Positions 16,355-25,482 of a DNA stretch of 64,000 nucleotides are shown one piece after another (the stretch's first letter is position 1; each line of letters starts with the position of its first letter). This DNA is from Streptomyces fildesensis (GTDB taxonomy: Bacteria > Actinomycetota > Actinomycetes > Streptomycetales > Streptomycetaceae). The position numbers and the translations under genes are program-made. The stretch spans positions 62,001 to 126,000 of the forward strand of contig NZ_JAAIKO010000017.1 in assembly GCF_016107395.1 (NCBI RefSeq). The letters run 5' to 3'. Under the pieces are notes generated by a model. That model did no database searches. It saw only the letters and a list, made by a program, of their open reading frames with translations, and had not been told where the DNA came from.

Positions 16355-17007
16355 GCGCCGCCACGCTCCTTGCGGGGGAACGACTGGAGCTGAACGATGA
16401 CGGGCAGCGCGTCCTCGCCGCGCTCCGCGTCGGGAGCCGGGGTGTGCCGGTCGATGACGGACATCAACTCCGCGTTGAGCACGGACAGCTGAGCAGGCGT
16501 CAGCCGCAGATCGGACCGGTCGACGAGCGTGCCGATGCCCTGCCATGGGCCCTCCCAGTCGTCGGCGAGGTAGTCGGCGACCCGGGAGAACGTCTGCTGG
16601 ATCAGTTCGTGCATGTAGACGGAGAGCGCGCCCCGGGTGTCGGGGTCGTAGCGGAACTGCGTGGTGTCGAGCGTGCGCCGCTCCTTGACCGCCTGCCACC
16701 AGCGCTCGCGCTTGGTGCCCCGCCCCACCACCTCCTCGATGAAACCGTGCTCGGCGAGCTGACGCAGATGCCAGCTGACGGTGCCGGTGTTCTCACCCAG
16801 CCGTTCGGCGAGCCCGGTCGACGTGGCGGGCCCGTCGAGGTTCAGCAGTTCGAGCATCCGCATGCGCAGCGGATGCGCGAGCCCGCGAAGGCTGCGGGCG
16901 TCGATGTGCCGGACGGTCTTCTCCGGATCGGACGCGGATTCGGAAGGGGACCCGGACTCGGGCGCGGCCTCGGACGGGTGCGATGGACGTGCGGATTCAT
17001 CGGCCAT
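16351..17007 (-). CDS. ArsR-like winged-helix regulator
   Basis: About 218 residues. The DNA-binding part is near residues 35-110: LRGLAHPLRMRMLELLNLDG, then STGLAERLGENTGTVSWHLRQLAEHGF, a classic ArsR/HTH_20 helix-turn-helix. The C-terminal ~110 residues have no cysteine metal site; they form a helical effector region. An ATG at 17019 is an alternative start. A 17-bp inverted repeat directly upstream is its likely operator, so it would repress itself and the coupled MFS exporter. Confidence 0.88.
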   Translation of the reverse strand: MADESARPSHPSEAAPESGSPSESASDPEKTVRHIDARSLRGLAHPLRMRMLELLNLDGPATSTGLAERLGENTGTVSWHLRQLAEHGFIEEVVGRGTKRERWWQAVKERRTLDTTQFRYDPDTRGALSVYMHELIQQTFSRVADYLADDWEGPWQGIGTLVDRSDLRLTPAQLSVLNAELMSVIDRHTPAPDAERGEDALPVIVQLQSFPRKERGGA

Positions 17008-17024
17008 GGCCGCAATCATAGGTT

Positions 17025-17068
17025 GCAGAGGCTTCTCTGCAAAGGGATATCTGCAGAGAAGCCTCTGC
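17025..17068. promoter_or_regulatory. 17-bp perfect inverted repeat, operator of the ArsR/MFS operon
   Basis: The arm gcagaggcttctctgca (17025-17041) is mirrored exactly at 17052-17068 with a 10-bp spacer. Each arm is itself near-palindromic (GCAGAG-n4-CTCTGC), so the site looks like two dimer-binding boxes. It begins six bases from the upstream ATG, so binding would block transcription of the regulator and exporter. Confidence 0.7.
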
Positions 17069-17117
17069 CTATTTGCTCAGCCGTGCTCCCCGCGGCACCG
17101 GCCGTTCGCAAGGCCGA

Positions 17118-18065
17118 CTACCGGGCCACCGCCCCTGGCGTCATCAGCACCATGGGGTCCCCGGTCACGGCGTCGAGCACGGTCCGGGTGCCCAGTGGGC
17201 GCGACAAGCGGAACTGCACGGGCGTCACTCGCAGATCCGCGTTGCACATCGTGCCCTTGGGCAACTGCCCGACACGGCCGATGAGGACGACGACGTCCTT
17301 CGTCTCGTACACCTGGCCGGGCAGGGCCTTCACGCACGACCCGTGCGACACCCCGACGTTGAGGACGAGGCCGTCGGACGAGAGTCCGTTCCAGCCCCCC
17401 GCCGAGCTCACACCGTCGATGCGAGGCGCTGGACGGTCCGACCGCGGCGGCTGATCGGGGGCCACGGCCGGATAGGCGAACGGCTGAGCGTAGCCCTCGA
17501 TCGTGAACTCCCAGACGGGGAGGGTGGCCCGGCCGCGACTCGTCGCCAGCGTTCGGGTGGCCGCCTTGACTCCGGTCACCCGCAGCCGCCCGTTGCAATC
17601 CGCTCCCTGACACGCCGACTTGTTCCGCACGATCCCGTCGAATACCTGACGCGCCGACAACAACGGTCGCTTCGCCGACGATCCGTCCGGCCACGTCACC
17701 GTTCCCTCCGGGCCATCGGGCCCGGACGCCGGGAGCTGCGTGGCGAGGTCGAGGTGCCCGCTGGCGAACGCGGCCTTGTCCTCCCCGCTGCGGAACGCGT
17801 CCGGCGGAAGCCACTCCGCCCGGTCGAGCGGTCGGTATCCCTCGCGCCACGCGCGTTCCGCCGCCGATCCCGCCCAAGCCTTGGCCACTTCGGCCGCCCT
17901 CCGCGCGCCCGCTCCGTCCGGACGCCCGGCGCCCTCGGTCACCAGCACGTCCTTGCCGGCGGGCGCGTCCGACGCCGTCCGCACCCCCTCGGCGCCACAC
18001 CCCGCGACCGTGAGAGACACACCTAACAACAGAGCTGAACTGACAAGAGCGGCACGGCTGCGCAT
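17118..18065 (-). CDS. Secreted lipoprotein of unknown function
   Basis: 315 residues. A short signal peptide ends in the lipobox LTVAGC (Cys near 23), so the mature protein is lipidated and membrane-anchored outside the cell. The rest is a mixed globular domain with four cysteines, including ACQGADCNG and the pair in SHGSC and GTMCNAD, which may form disulfides. No enzyme motif is recognised. The ATG is preceded by GGAGG. It is divergent from the alpha/beta hydrolase gene. Confidence 0.75.
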   Translation of the reverse strand: MRSRAALVSSALLLGVSLTVAGCGAEGVRTASDAPAGKDVLVTEGAGRPDGAGARRAAEVAKAWAGSAAERAWREGYRPLDRAEWLPPDAFRSGEDKAAFASGHLDLATQLPASGPDGPEGTVTWPDGSSAKRPLLSARQVFDGIVRNKSACQGADCNGRLRVTGVKAATRTLATSRGRATLPVWEFTIEGYAQPFAYPAVAPDQPPRSDRPAPRIDGVSSAGGWNGLSSDGLVLNVGVSHGSCVKALPGQVYETKDVVVLIGRVGQLPKGTMCNADLRVTPVQFRLSRPLGTRTVLDAVTGDPMVLMTPGAVAR

Positions 18066-18203
18066 GACGGTTCCTCCATGACCACGCCCCGGCGGCGTAT
18101 CCCTTCGACGTGAGTCGGGTAACGGCGGTTCCAGGTACCGTGGGCCGACAGGAACGGATCATGGGGTTCGTAGCCAGTGATGTGACGATGCGGGGGTAGC
18201 GCC

Positions 18204-18947
18204 GTGACGGCGGACGTTGATGTGGTGACCGAGCTCGGCTACGGGACCAGTGGCCGGCGCATGGATGTCCACTGTCCCGCGCCCTCGTCGTCGGCTGCAC
18301 CCGTGGTGCTGCTCTGGCACGGTCGCGGCCCCGATGAACGGGACGTGCTCGCGCCGCTCGCCCGGAGCGCCGCGCGGCTCGGAGTCGTCACCTTCGTACC
18401 GGACTGGCGTCCCGACGCTCCTGACGGCGGCCGGACGCAGTTGGCCGAATCGGTGGCGTTCGTGCGCGAGAACGCGGCCCGCTTCGGCGGGGACGCGGAG
18501 CGGATGGTTCTGGCGGGCTGGTCGCTGGGCGCCAACGCCGTACTGGGCGTCGCCCTCAACCCCGCCGCGCTCGACGGCTGGCGGCCGCGAGCCGTCGTGG
18601 GCATCGCCGGCGGGTACCGCTCCGCGGCGCCGACCACGGGCACCGTCCCGATCGAGGACGCATCCCGGGCCGGTGACCCGGTGCCGCCGATTCCGGTCCA
18701 CCTGGTGCACGGCACCACCGATCCGATCACGGACATCGAGCAGTCACGTGAGCTGCGCGACGCGCTGGAGGAACGCGGCTGGCCGGCGCCGCTCGAAGAG
18801 CTCGCGACCGACCACGCCGGCATCGTCCTGACCGAGTACAGCGTGGAACACCAGCGCTGCCTGCCCAGTACGGGCGCTCACGCCGTCGATGCCGGAACGC
18901 GGACCGCCCACCTGCTGGCCCGCGCCGCCGGGATCGCCGTCTCCTGA
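18204..18947 (+). CDS. Alpha/beta hydrolase (dienelactone-hydrolase/esterase-like)
   Basis: 247 residues. Visible elements are the oxyanion strand VVLLWHGRG, nucleophile elbow GWSLGAN (Ser near 116), an acid in HGTTDPITD and histidine in TDHAGI. This is a complete Ser-Asp-His triad. No signal peptide is present, so it is cytoplasmic. The substrate is unknown; the BAAT/DLH-like order suggests an esterase or lipase. It starts with GTG. A short tandem repeat (tggctac) follows its stop. Confidence 0.82.
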   Translation: MTADVDVVTELGYGTSGRRMDVHCPAPSSSAAPVVLLWHGRGPDERDVLAPLARSAARLGVVTFVPDWRPDAPDGGRTQLAESVAFVRENAARFGGDAERMVLAGWSLGANAVLGVALNPAALDGWRPRAVVGIAGGYRSAAPTTGTVPIEDASRAGDPVPPIPVHLVHGTTDPITDIEQSRELRDALEERGWPAPLEELATDHAGIVLTEYSVEHQRCLPSTGAHAVDAGTRTAHLLARAAGIAVS

Positions 18948-18952
18948 TCCCC

Positions 18953-18977
18953 TGGCTATTGGCTACTGGCTACTGGC
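18953..18977. repeat. 7-bp tandem repeat (TGGCTAC/T)
   Basis: Three and a half units of tggctay lie between the convergent hydrolase and CapA-like genes. Confidence 0.6.
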
Positions 18978-18997
18978 CCCAGACTCCCGAGACGCAG

Positions 18998-20164
18998 TCA
19001 GGGGACCATGGTGAGCCCGGCGGCGGCACCGCCACGGCTCAGGACCATGGTGCGGATGTGATCACGAGCCCTGAGGTAGTCGGCGCGGTGCGGGTTCTGG
19101 CGCAGCACGTCATTGAGGGTCACGACGCGGTACGGCGCTCCGAGGTCCATCAGTTGCGGAATGAACTCTGCCTTGCGCACGGTCCACCGCTGTCCGGCCG
19201 TCGCGGGCGGGGCGAAGGTGAACCGGGCGATGGACCCCATGTTGCCGCGCGGGTCCTGCTTGTCGTCGTAGTTGAACATCTCCCCGGCGACCTGGTCGCC
19301 CATCCCGTAGACGACCCAGGTGCCGTTGACCTTCTCGTACGCCTGCGGAATGTGGGCATGGGTGCCCAGGATCAGATCGATGTCCGGGCGCCCGCCGGTC
19401 CGCGCCGCGGTGAGCTGCTTGGCGACGGTCAGCTGCATCTCGTCCGGATCGTCCTGCCACTCGGTTCCCCAGTGCAGACTCACCAGCACCACGTCCGCCC
19501 CGGCCTTCCGGGCGGCCCGCGCGTCGGCGATGATCCGGTCGGGATCGATGAGATTGACCGCCCACGGGTGACCCTCGGGCTGCGGGAACCCGTTGGTGTC
19601 GTAGGTATAGGCGAGCTGCGCGACGGTGGCACTCCCCGCCTTCAGCAGCGCCGGCTTGCCGGCCTCGGCGGCGGTACGGGCCGATCCGGCGTGCCGGACC
19701 CCGTCCGCACCGTCGTCCAGCGTGTGGTTGGAGGCCGTGGAGCAGGAGTCGTACCCGGTGTCCTTGAGCGCCTGGGCGACCTGCGGCGGCGACTTGAACG
19801 TCGGATAGCCGGTGAAGGGACCGTCCTTCCCGCCGTACACGGTCTCCATATGACAGACCGCCAAATCTGCCGTGCTGACCACCGGCTTCACGCCCGCGAG
19901 CATCTTGTGGAAGTCGTAGCCGTGTCCTCCGGCATCCTTCTGCGCCTGACGGATGATCACCGCATGGGGCAGGACGTCCCCGGAGGCGACAAGCGTGAAC
20001 CCCTTGAGCTGCGACGCGGCACCGGACGAGCCCGCCTGCCCGACATCCCCCTTCGATACCGGCCCGGCCTGCGGCCCGGCAGCACCGCCACAGGCACTGA
20101 CAGCAACGGTTCCGAGCAGAGCGGCGGCCATGGCCAGTGCCCCGTGTCGTGTGCGGATCGTCAT
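18998..20164 (-). CDS. CapA-family lipoprotein (PGA_cap metallophosphatase fold)
   Basis: 388 residues. A signal peptide ends in the lipobox VAVSACG, so it is an extracellular lipoprotein. The body is of the CapA/PGA_cap type: LVASGDVLPH with the metal-binding Asp, then a region with CSTASNHTLDDG (Asn-His), VVLVSLHWGTEW and GTHAHIPQ, all with conserved metal-ligand residues of calcineurin-like phosphoesterases. CapA proteins take part in poly-gamma-glutamate capsule formation in bacilli; in streptomycetes the role is unknown. The ATG at 20164 has a GGAG ahead of it. Confidence 0.88.
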   Translation of the reverse strand: MTIRTRHGALAMAAALLGTVAVSACGGAAGPQAGPVSKGDVGQAGSSGAASQLKGFTLVASGDVLPHAVIIRQAQKDAGGHGYDFHKMLAGVKPVVSTADLAVCHMETVYGGKDGPFTGYPTFKSPPQVAQALKDTGYDSCSTASNHTLDDGADGVRHAGSARTAAEAGKPALLKAGSATVAQLAYTYDTNGFPQPEGHPWAVNLIDPDRIIADARAARKAGADVVLVSLHWGTEWQDDPDEMQLTVAKQLTAARTGGRPDIDLILGTHAHIPQAYEKVNGTWVVYGMGDQVAGEMFNYDDKQDPRGNMGSIARFTFAPPATAGQRWTVRKAEFIPQLMDLGAPYRVVTLNDVLRQNPHRADYLRARDHIRTMVLSRGGAAAGLTMVP

Positions 20165-20300
20165 CGACGCGACTCCATCATCAGGAAATCCGACTGTCGT
20201 TTGATCCCACCACGCATCTGTGGGATCTGCGACAGCAGTCACCCATGGGAGGCAACCGCGTCAGCCCAACCGGGCTACGGGCGATCCATGTGACGCACGC

Positions 20301-20915
20301 TCAGCCGCAGGCACCTGGCCAGTCCTCGAACCGGATCCGGGAGATCTCCAGGATCTCCCCGAGCGCACCCCACTCGTCCTTCCCCAACCGCGACAACGGC
20401 TGCAGCTTCCGCACCTCAGGATGACCGTCGACCAGCACCGCCTCGGACACCGCCGCATGCACGACCCGCCCGAACACCACCGTCGAGTCCCCCATCCGCA
20501 GCATGCTGTGCATCTCGCACTCCAACGCCACCGGCGACGCCGCCACCCGCGGCGGCTTCACCCGCAGACTCGGCTCCCGAGCGATCCCCACCGCATCGAA
20601 CTCACTCACCCCGGCCGGAAAGTCCGTCGCCGTCGCATTGATCTGCTCGAAGAGATGCTCCGGCGCAAAGTTCACAACGAACTCCCCCGTCCCCTCGATA
20701 TTGCGCAACGAGTCCTTCCGCCCGACCGACGTGAACTGCACGATCGGCGGACTGACACAGGCCACGGTGAAGAAGCTGTGCGGCGCGAGATTGTCGGTCA
20801 GGCCGTCCGGGCTGACGGTCGACACCCAAGCGATCGGCCGAGGCACAACCACCGAGGTCAGGAGCTTGTAGAAGGCGGTCCGGTCCACGACTGCAGGATC
20901 AAGGTCGATGCGCAT
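20301..20915 (-). CDS. Flavin-reductase-like FMN-binding split-barrel protein
   Basis: 204 residues. The family core is visible as the strand VVPRPIAWVSTVSPDGLTDN and an APHSFFTVACVSPP loop, then SLRNIEGTGEFVVNF and EFDAVGIARE, as in FMN-dependent flavin reductases and related FMN-binding proteins. It probably reduces or binds FMN for a partner oxygenase; none is adjacent. It lies at the border of the decayed mobile region. Confidence 0.87.
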   Translation of the reverse strand: MRIDLDPAVVDRTAFYKLLTSVVVPRPIAWVSTVSPDGLTDNLAPHSFFTVACVSPPIVQFTSVGRKDSLRNIEGTGEFVVNFAPEHLFEQINATATDFPAGVSEFDAVGIAREPSLRVKPPRVAASPVALECEMHSMLRMGDSTVVFGRVVHAAVSEAVLVDGHPEVRKLQPLSRLGKDEWGALGEILEISRIRFEDWPGACG

Positions 20916-21048
20916 GCCAGCCAGTATCCATACAACGCAGCCGTGAACCTCAACCCTGGATCACGGCGCGGCCAAGCCCCTGTGTTCGACGGAAAGTGCC
21001 CGGTGTCGGAACGACACGAGCACCCGGAGCCGAACCGCTATATCCACA

Positions 21049-21453
21049 TTGTTCCCCTGGGACGACTTCGAGATTCCCTCGCAGGCCTGCAAGGGTAGCG
21101 TCACCCTCAACCTGTACGACCAGTTGTCCGCGTACGTGCCCAAGCGCCCCGGCGCGTACCTTCGCATCTCCTCGGACCGGTTCGGCCTGGAGGCGGGCGT
21201 CGACCGCCAGAGCGAGGACGCCGCCGACACACGCGGCCATCTGCGTTGGGGGAAATTCGCGAAGGTCTACAAGGAGAACGACACCTCGGCCTTCAAGAAG
21301 CGCAAGGTCGTGCGGGAGGACGGCACGATCGACTGGATCGTCATTCGCCCCCAGTTCCGCCAGCTCCTGGCCGACCTCGCCAGCGGTGTCATCGACGGCA
21401 CAACCTTGAGTTGTGGGGCGGTGGGTTCCCTCGATCAGGTGTCATCCCTCTGA
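21049..21453 (+). pseudogene. 5' fragment of a large serine recombinase
   Basis: The frame includes RPGAYLRISSDRFGLEAGVD, matching the catalytic start of serine integrases (Y-L-R-x-S with nucleophile Ser). It continues through FAKVYKENDTSAFKKRK and FRQLLADLASGVIDG, the end of the resolvase fold. Homology then stops after ~120 residues where a full integrase would run to 450-600 residues. No recombinase or zinc-ribbon domain follows. The start (TTG) is uncertain. It is a non-functional remnant of an integrated phage or conjugative element. Confidence 0.7.
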
Positions 21454-21461
21454 GGACGACG

Positions 21462-22088
21462 TCATCGGTTCCTTTCCAGGCGGTGCTCGGCGCTCTCATC
21501 GGCGAAGACGCAGAGCTGGCTGATGTTCTCGCGATAGCTATCTGGCGTGCCGTGGTGCTCCTTGCGGGGCGGTCCGTCGATCCACTGATGCCAGAGGCCG
21601 TCCGCGGTCAGGAACCGGGCTGCTTGGTCGGCACGGAGCTTGGCGTCGAGGTGGAGGAGCGCGCCCATGGCGGTCGGCTGGTCGTAGTAGAGGTCGGGGC
21701 GTCGCAGGTAGCGATCGAGGTAGGCAGCCAGCAGATCCGCGTCGGCGGGAGTCGCGAACGTGGCGAAGGTGACGCAGTAGGCCGAGCCTGCGAAGCAGAC
21801 CTCGCTGGCGAGCAGCATTTCGCCGAGGCGTTCGCGGAACTCAGTTCTGCGGGCGACGGCGATGAGCCAGGCGGCGGTTTTGCGTTCGCGCCACGTGCCT
21901 TCAAGCAGGATGGTCAGCTCGCGGGGCGTGATATCGCCGGCGGCTTCGCCGAGCTCCCGTGTGAACTTGGTGCGTTCAGGCTCGGTCATGCGCGTGAGAG
22001 GGCCGCCGAGTTTGAGGTAGCGCCGGTTTGGCCTGACGTAGCGGTGGACAAGAGCGAGCAGCTCGGGGTCCTCGTTGGGGTAACGCAT
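21462..22088 (-). CDS. DUF6000-like protein
   Basis: 208 residues, beginning MRYPNEDPELLALVHRYVRP. It is rich in Leu, Arg, Tyr and acidic residues with no signal peptide, and I believe it belongs to the DUF6000 family seen in streptomycetes. Segments such as RELTILLEGTWRERKTAAW and ADADLLAAYLDRYLRRPDL suggest an all-helical protein. No catalytic motif is visible. It appears intact although surrounded by broken recombinase genes; it may be cargo of the former element. Confidence 0.65.
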   Translation of the reverse strand: MRYPNEDPELLALVHRYVRPNRRYLKLGGPLTRMTEPERTKFTRELGEAAGDITPRELTILLEGTWRERKTAAWLIAVARRTEFRERLGEMLLASEVCFAGSAYCVTFATFATPADADLLAAYLDRYLRRPDLYYDQPTAMGALLHLDAKLRADQAARFLTADGLWHQWIDGPPRKEHHGTPDSYRENISQLCVFADESAEHRLERNR

Positions 22089-22145
22089 AGCCGCATCCTG
22101 TCCTGGGCGAAGCCGCTCGACCAGTGTTTTTCTCAGTCGCACTGG

Positions 22146-22640
22146 TCAGTCGTGTGGTTCGCCGAGGTCGTCGAGGAGGCTGGTGATGCGGTCGGCGACG
22201 CGCTGGTGGCGATCAATCTCCCGCTCCCATCCGCGGTCCGTTGCGTCCGTGATCAGTTGCCGCTCGACGCAGAGGCGTTCACGCAGGCGTGTCGCATACT
22301 GGGGTGTGGTGACGAACTTCGCGCAGCTGAGGTAGAGGTCGCACTCGCAAGGGCCCTCCTGGGGCAAGCGAAGGCAGCGTCCAAGCTCGAGTTCAGTCTT
22401 GTAAAAGTTGGTCTTGAGCCAGTCCAGCGCGTCCTGGTCGAGTTGCCCGGAACGCAGGGTGTCGGCGAGGGGGCCGGCGATGGTGGCGCCGGGCTGGAGC
22501 ACGGCCTGGTAGTCGGCCAGGACGGTGGGGTCGGAGATGTGCGTGTAGGTCATCGACATGCCGGGGCTCTTGTGGCCGAGGACCTTCATGATGGTCTGGA
22601 CCCGAGCACCCTTCTCGGCGAGTTGGGTGCCACGGCCGCG
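22146..22640 (-). pseudogene. 3' fragment of a tyrosine integrase
   Basis: The frame holds the end of an integrase: GTQLAEKGARVQTIMKVLGH followed by KSPGMSMTYTHISDP, i.e. the segment after the missing catalytic HxLRH box, with the LGH and tyrosine region. A ~110-residue Cys-containing helical tail (ECDLYLSCAKF) follows, as in other streptomycete integrases. Homology breaks just upstream near 22640, where the sequence changes to the DUF317 fragment on the opposite strand. The catalytic core is lost. Confidence 0.75.
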
Positions 22641-23380
22641 TCCGCTCTGGGCGATCTCGCGCCCGACGCCGTTCTGCGGGTCTGCCCCGTCTACCTCGCC
22701 GGTCGCGGGGACACCGCACAGATCTACGAGACCTTGTCCGCGCACCGTTGGGCCACAGCAGCCACCGACAGCGGCCGAATGTTCACCAGCCCACGCCAGC
22801 ACGCCCAGATCGCCCGCCTGCCGGAGGGCAGTTATCGCGAGTGGAAGGCCGTGAAGTACCGCGAGCCGTTCGGCATGCCGCTCTGGTCAGCAACCTTCAG
22901 CCGCAATACCCCAGCCGAGATCACTGCCGCCTTCGCTACCGCCCTCGCCAAGGGACTGCCCAGTCGTCATCGGGACTTCCTGTCCGGCGGCACTCACTAC
23001 CAGTCCCCGAACAGCCCCGCCCGCGTGCTGGCCGTCCGTGGATGGGAGACCACAGACGCCGCCCGGCACCTGTACCAGACCTCCCGGACGAACACGCGGC
23101 CTTCGTCCTGCGCAAGAACCACCTCGACGCATACGCCGAGCTCGAAGGAGCCGAACCTGCCCAGTGGGCGATGTACGGCGGCCTCGACCAGGCAAACCCT
23201 GAGAGCTGGCATGCCAGCTTCACCAGCGCCACCCCCCCTGCACCTGGTGCGGGCAGCCGTAGTGGCCCTCACCAGCGCAGACCCGGTCGAACGCACCAGG
23301 GGTGAGATCCCCGAACGGCACCTGCCGTGCGTCGATGTCCAACCCGTCGAAGAGGCACCCGACCCGCGCCGGTCATCCGC

Positions 23381-23386
23381 CCTAGC
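23381..23386. repeat. Left target-site duplication CCTAGC
   Basis: The same six bases occur immediately outside the right end of the IS (24452-24457). The following T is also shared, so the duplication may be 7 bp. Confidence 0.75.
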
Positions 23387-24451
23387 TATAAAACTGCCGG
23401 ACGTTGGTTACACATGGGTCTCCGACCTTGACGGAGATCTGCCATGCCCCCTTCACCGCAACAGCAGCAGGACCGCCAAGCTCAGCACCGCCTGGCGGTC
23501 CTGCGACACGCCGAAGAAGTCACAGGAAACGTTGCGCTGACCTGCCGCTACTACGGCATCAGCCGCTCCTGCTTCTACAAGTGGCAGCGCCGCTACCAGG
23601 ACGAAGGTCTCAACGGCCTGCGCGACCGCTCCAGCAAACCGCACCACTGCCCTCACGCCACCGAGGCCGACGTCGTCAACAAGATCGTCTACTTGCGGCA
23701 GCATTACCACTTCGGTCCGATGAAGATCAAGATGTACCTCAAGCGCTACCACGACGTCGATATCGCCTGCTCAGCCGTCTACCGCATCCTCAAGAAGCTC
23801 GGGATGAGCCGGCTGCCGGCCTCCCAACGCTACAAACGGCACGACAAGCGCTACACCCGATACGCGAAGCAGCTACCCGGCAACCGAGTCCAGATCGACG
23901 TGAAGTTCATCGAACCGCTCGGCCTCCCTGAGCAGGCCCCGGCCACAGCGCCGGTAACCGGGACTCTTCCGAAACGGCGGCGCCGGGCGAAGTTCTACCA
24001 GTTCACCGCCATCGATGACTGCACCCGGCTGCGGGTCCTGCGTATCTACCCACGGTGCGACCAGAAGACCGCCGTCCAGTTCCTCGACTACGTCCTCGAG
24101 CGCCTGCCGTTCCGCGTCGAGGTCATCCAGACCGACAACGGCGCAGAGTTCCAGTCCGCCTTCCACTGGAACGCCCTCGATAAAGGCATCGCCCACAGCT
24201 ACATCAAACCCGCATCACCCCACCTCAACGGCAAGGTCGAACGCTCCCACCGCATCGACGCCGAGGAGTTCTACCGAATGCTCGACGGCGTCGTCATCGA
24301 CGACACAGGCGTCTTCAACGACAAGCTGCGAGAGCGGGAGGACTACTACAACTACCACCGCCCCCACGGCGCCCTCGGCGGCCAGACACCCTACGAACGC
24401 CTCAAGCAGAAGACTCAGGCCCCGGTGTAACCAAGCTCCGGCAGTTGCACA
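23387..24451 (+). mobile_element. IS481-type insertion sequence, intact
   Basis: About 1065 bp with one transposase gene. Ends carry imperfect inverted repeats; the inner part TGCCGGAnnTTGGTTACAC (23395-23413 against 24425-24443) has two mismatches in 19, and similarity continues outward to TGT/TAT-like tips. It is bracketed by CCTAGC duplications, and the unit plus one target copy is 1071 bp, divisible by three, so the host DUF317 frame is preserved around it. The intact transposase and direct repeats indicate a recent insertion. Confidence 0.85.
23444..24430 (+). CDS. IS481-family DDE transposase
   Basis: 328 residues. An N-terminal helix-turn-helix domain (TGNVALTCRYYGISRSCFYKW) is followed by an rve-type catalytic core. 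DDE residues are seen in VQIDVKF, IQTDNGAEFQ and NGKVERSHR. A basic insert lies between the first Asp and the strand FYQFTAIDDCTRL. It cuts and joins the IS ends. The stop codon lies in the right inverted repeat. It appears complete and potentially active. Confidence 0.93.
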   Translation: MPPSPQQQQDRQAQHRLAVLRHAEEVTGNVALTCRYYGISRSCFYKWQRRYQDEGLNGLRDRSSKPHHCPHATEADVVNKIVYLRQHYHFGPMKIKMYLKRYHDVDIACSAVYRILKKLGMSRLPASQRYKRHDKRYTRYAKQLPGNRVQIDVKFIEPLGLPEQAPATAPVTGTLPKRRRRAKFYQFTAIDDCTRLRVLRIYPRCDQKTAVQFLDYVLERLPFRVEVIQTDNGAEFQSAFHWNALDKGIAHSYIKPASPHLNGKVERSHRIDAEEFYRMLDGVVIDDTGVFNDKLREREDYYNYHRPHGALGGQTPYERLKQKTQAPV

Positions 24452-24457
24452 CCTAGC
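24452..24457. repeat. Right target-site duplication CCTAGC
   Basis: Matches 23381-23386 exactly and joins the downstream DUF317 tail in frame. Confidence 0.75.
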
Positions 24458-24576
24458 TCGCACCCCGAACGCCCCAGGGCCCCGTGTGGCCGAACTCGCA
24501 GCATCGGCCGCCGCCGCGAGTCTGCCCCTGCCCGCACCGTCACGCCGCCACTGACCACGTCCTTTACGGAGATGTC

Positions 24577-25466
24577 ATGTCCGATCAGCAGGACTCTGAG
24601 CGGTGGCGCGAGTACCACGTCACCCCCCGCTACCTCGCCGGATCGACGTTCACTGGTGGTCCCGCCTTGCGGCCCCTGCTCGACCTGGGTTGGAAGCTGA
24701 ATCACGATGATCTGGGCAACGTGTATGTCAACGCCCCGGACCAAACCGTCCGCCTGAGTTACCTGCCCGAAGGCGATGATGACGCCCTGTGGAAGATCAC
24801 GGCGTTCTCTGATCCCTTCGCGATGCCGCGCTGGTTGGTCACCTACCAGGACAGCACCCCGACCGAGATCGTCGCCGGGTTCACCACCGCGCTCGCCGCC
24901 GCCTACACCGAGGGGCCCGACGCCTACCTCTACTACGGCAACAGCACGCTGGCCGCGCTCGATGTGGGCACACGGCTGGCAGCGGCAGGCTGGAGCCACC
25001 ATTTCGGCACGACCGACGTGTCCTTTCGCTCCCGGACGGCTTGGCCGAGGTGCACCTACGCCGCAGCCAACTCGACCACACAGCCGAGATGACCGGTCGC
25101 CAAGAGCGGTGGCTCACCAAGACTTCCGGCAAGAAGAAGCCCCTTCCCGAGGACCTGAAGTTGCTGGATGCCGACCTGGCCATGGCCGCTGGCATGATCA
25201 CCGACCATGCGGCCGCCAGCCTGCGCGACGGCCGCTGGGTGGACCTGATCGCGAACCTGGCCGAGGCCAACCGGCGTGCCCAGATCAACCTGCACGAAGC
25301 GGTCGAGAAGGCGCTCGCCCACGGTCAGAGCTTCGAGTCTCTGGCAGGTGGATCCCATCTGTCGGCCGAGTATCTGCAGGAGGCGTACGAGCAGTTCGAC
25401 CGTGCAGCGGTGGCACGATCTGGTCCCGACAAGGACGGCAGGGAGCCCTGGCGGGTCCTGGGCTGA
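24577..25466 (+). pseudogene. Second DUF317-family gene with one frameshift
   Basis: The first part begins MSDQQDSERWREYHVTPRYL and includes PRWLVTYQDSTPTEIVAGF, a DUF317 block. Near 25035 the frame breaks: the expected FRSPDGLAEVHLRRSQLDH is split so that SR is read in one frame and AEVHLRRS in the next, as if one base were lost. The second part continues to a stop at 25466 with TEMTGRQERW-like DUF317 sequence (here AEMTGRQERW) and then a helical tail. One-base sequencing error cannot be excluded; otherwise the gene is dead. It lies 22 bp after the first DUF317 remnant on the same strand. Confidence 0.65.
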
Positions 25467-25482
25467 GGGCCGTACCGTCGAA

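Larger units (their letters stand above)
22650..24554 (+). pseudogene. DUF317 gene, truncated, frameshifted and split by an IS
   Basis: Translation shows VCPVYLAGRGDTAQIYETL, WSATFSRNTPAEITAAFATA and further DUF317-type blocks, domains found in streptomycete mobile elements. The 5' end is lost at the integrase junction. Reading must change frame near 23085 (to LPDEHAAFVLRKNHLDAY) and return near 23245. The IS then interrupts the gene; after removing the IS and one target copy the frame runs on through SALARTPNAPGPRVAEL to a stop at 24554. The original product was therefore longer and is now dead. Confidence 0.7.
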
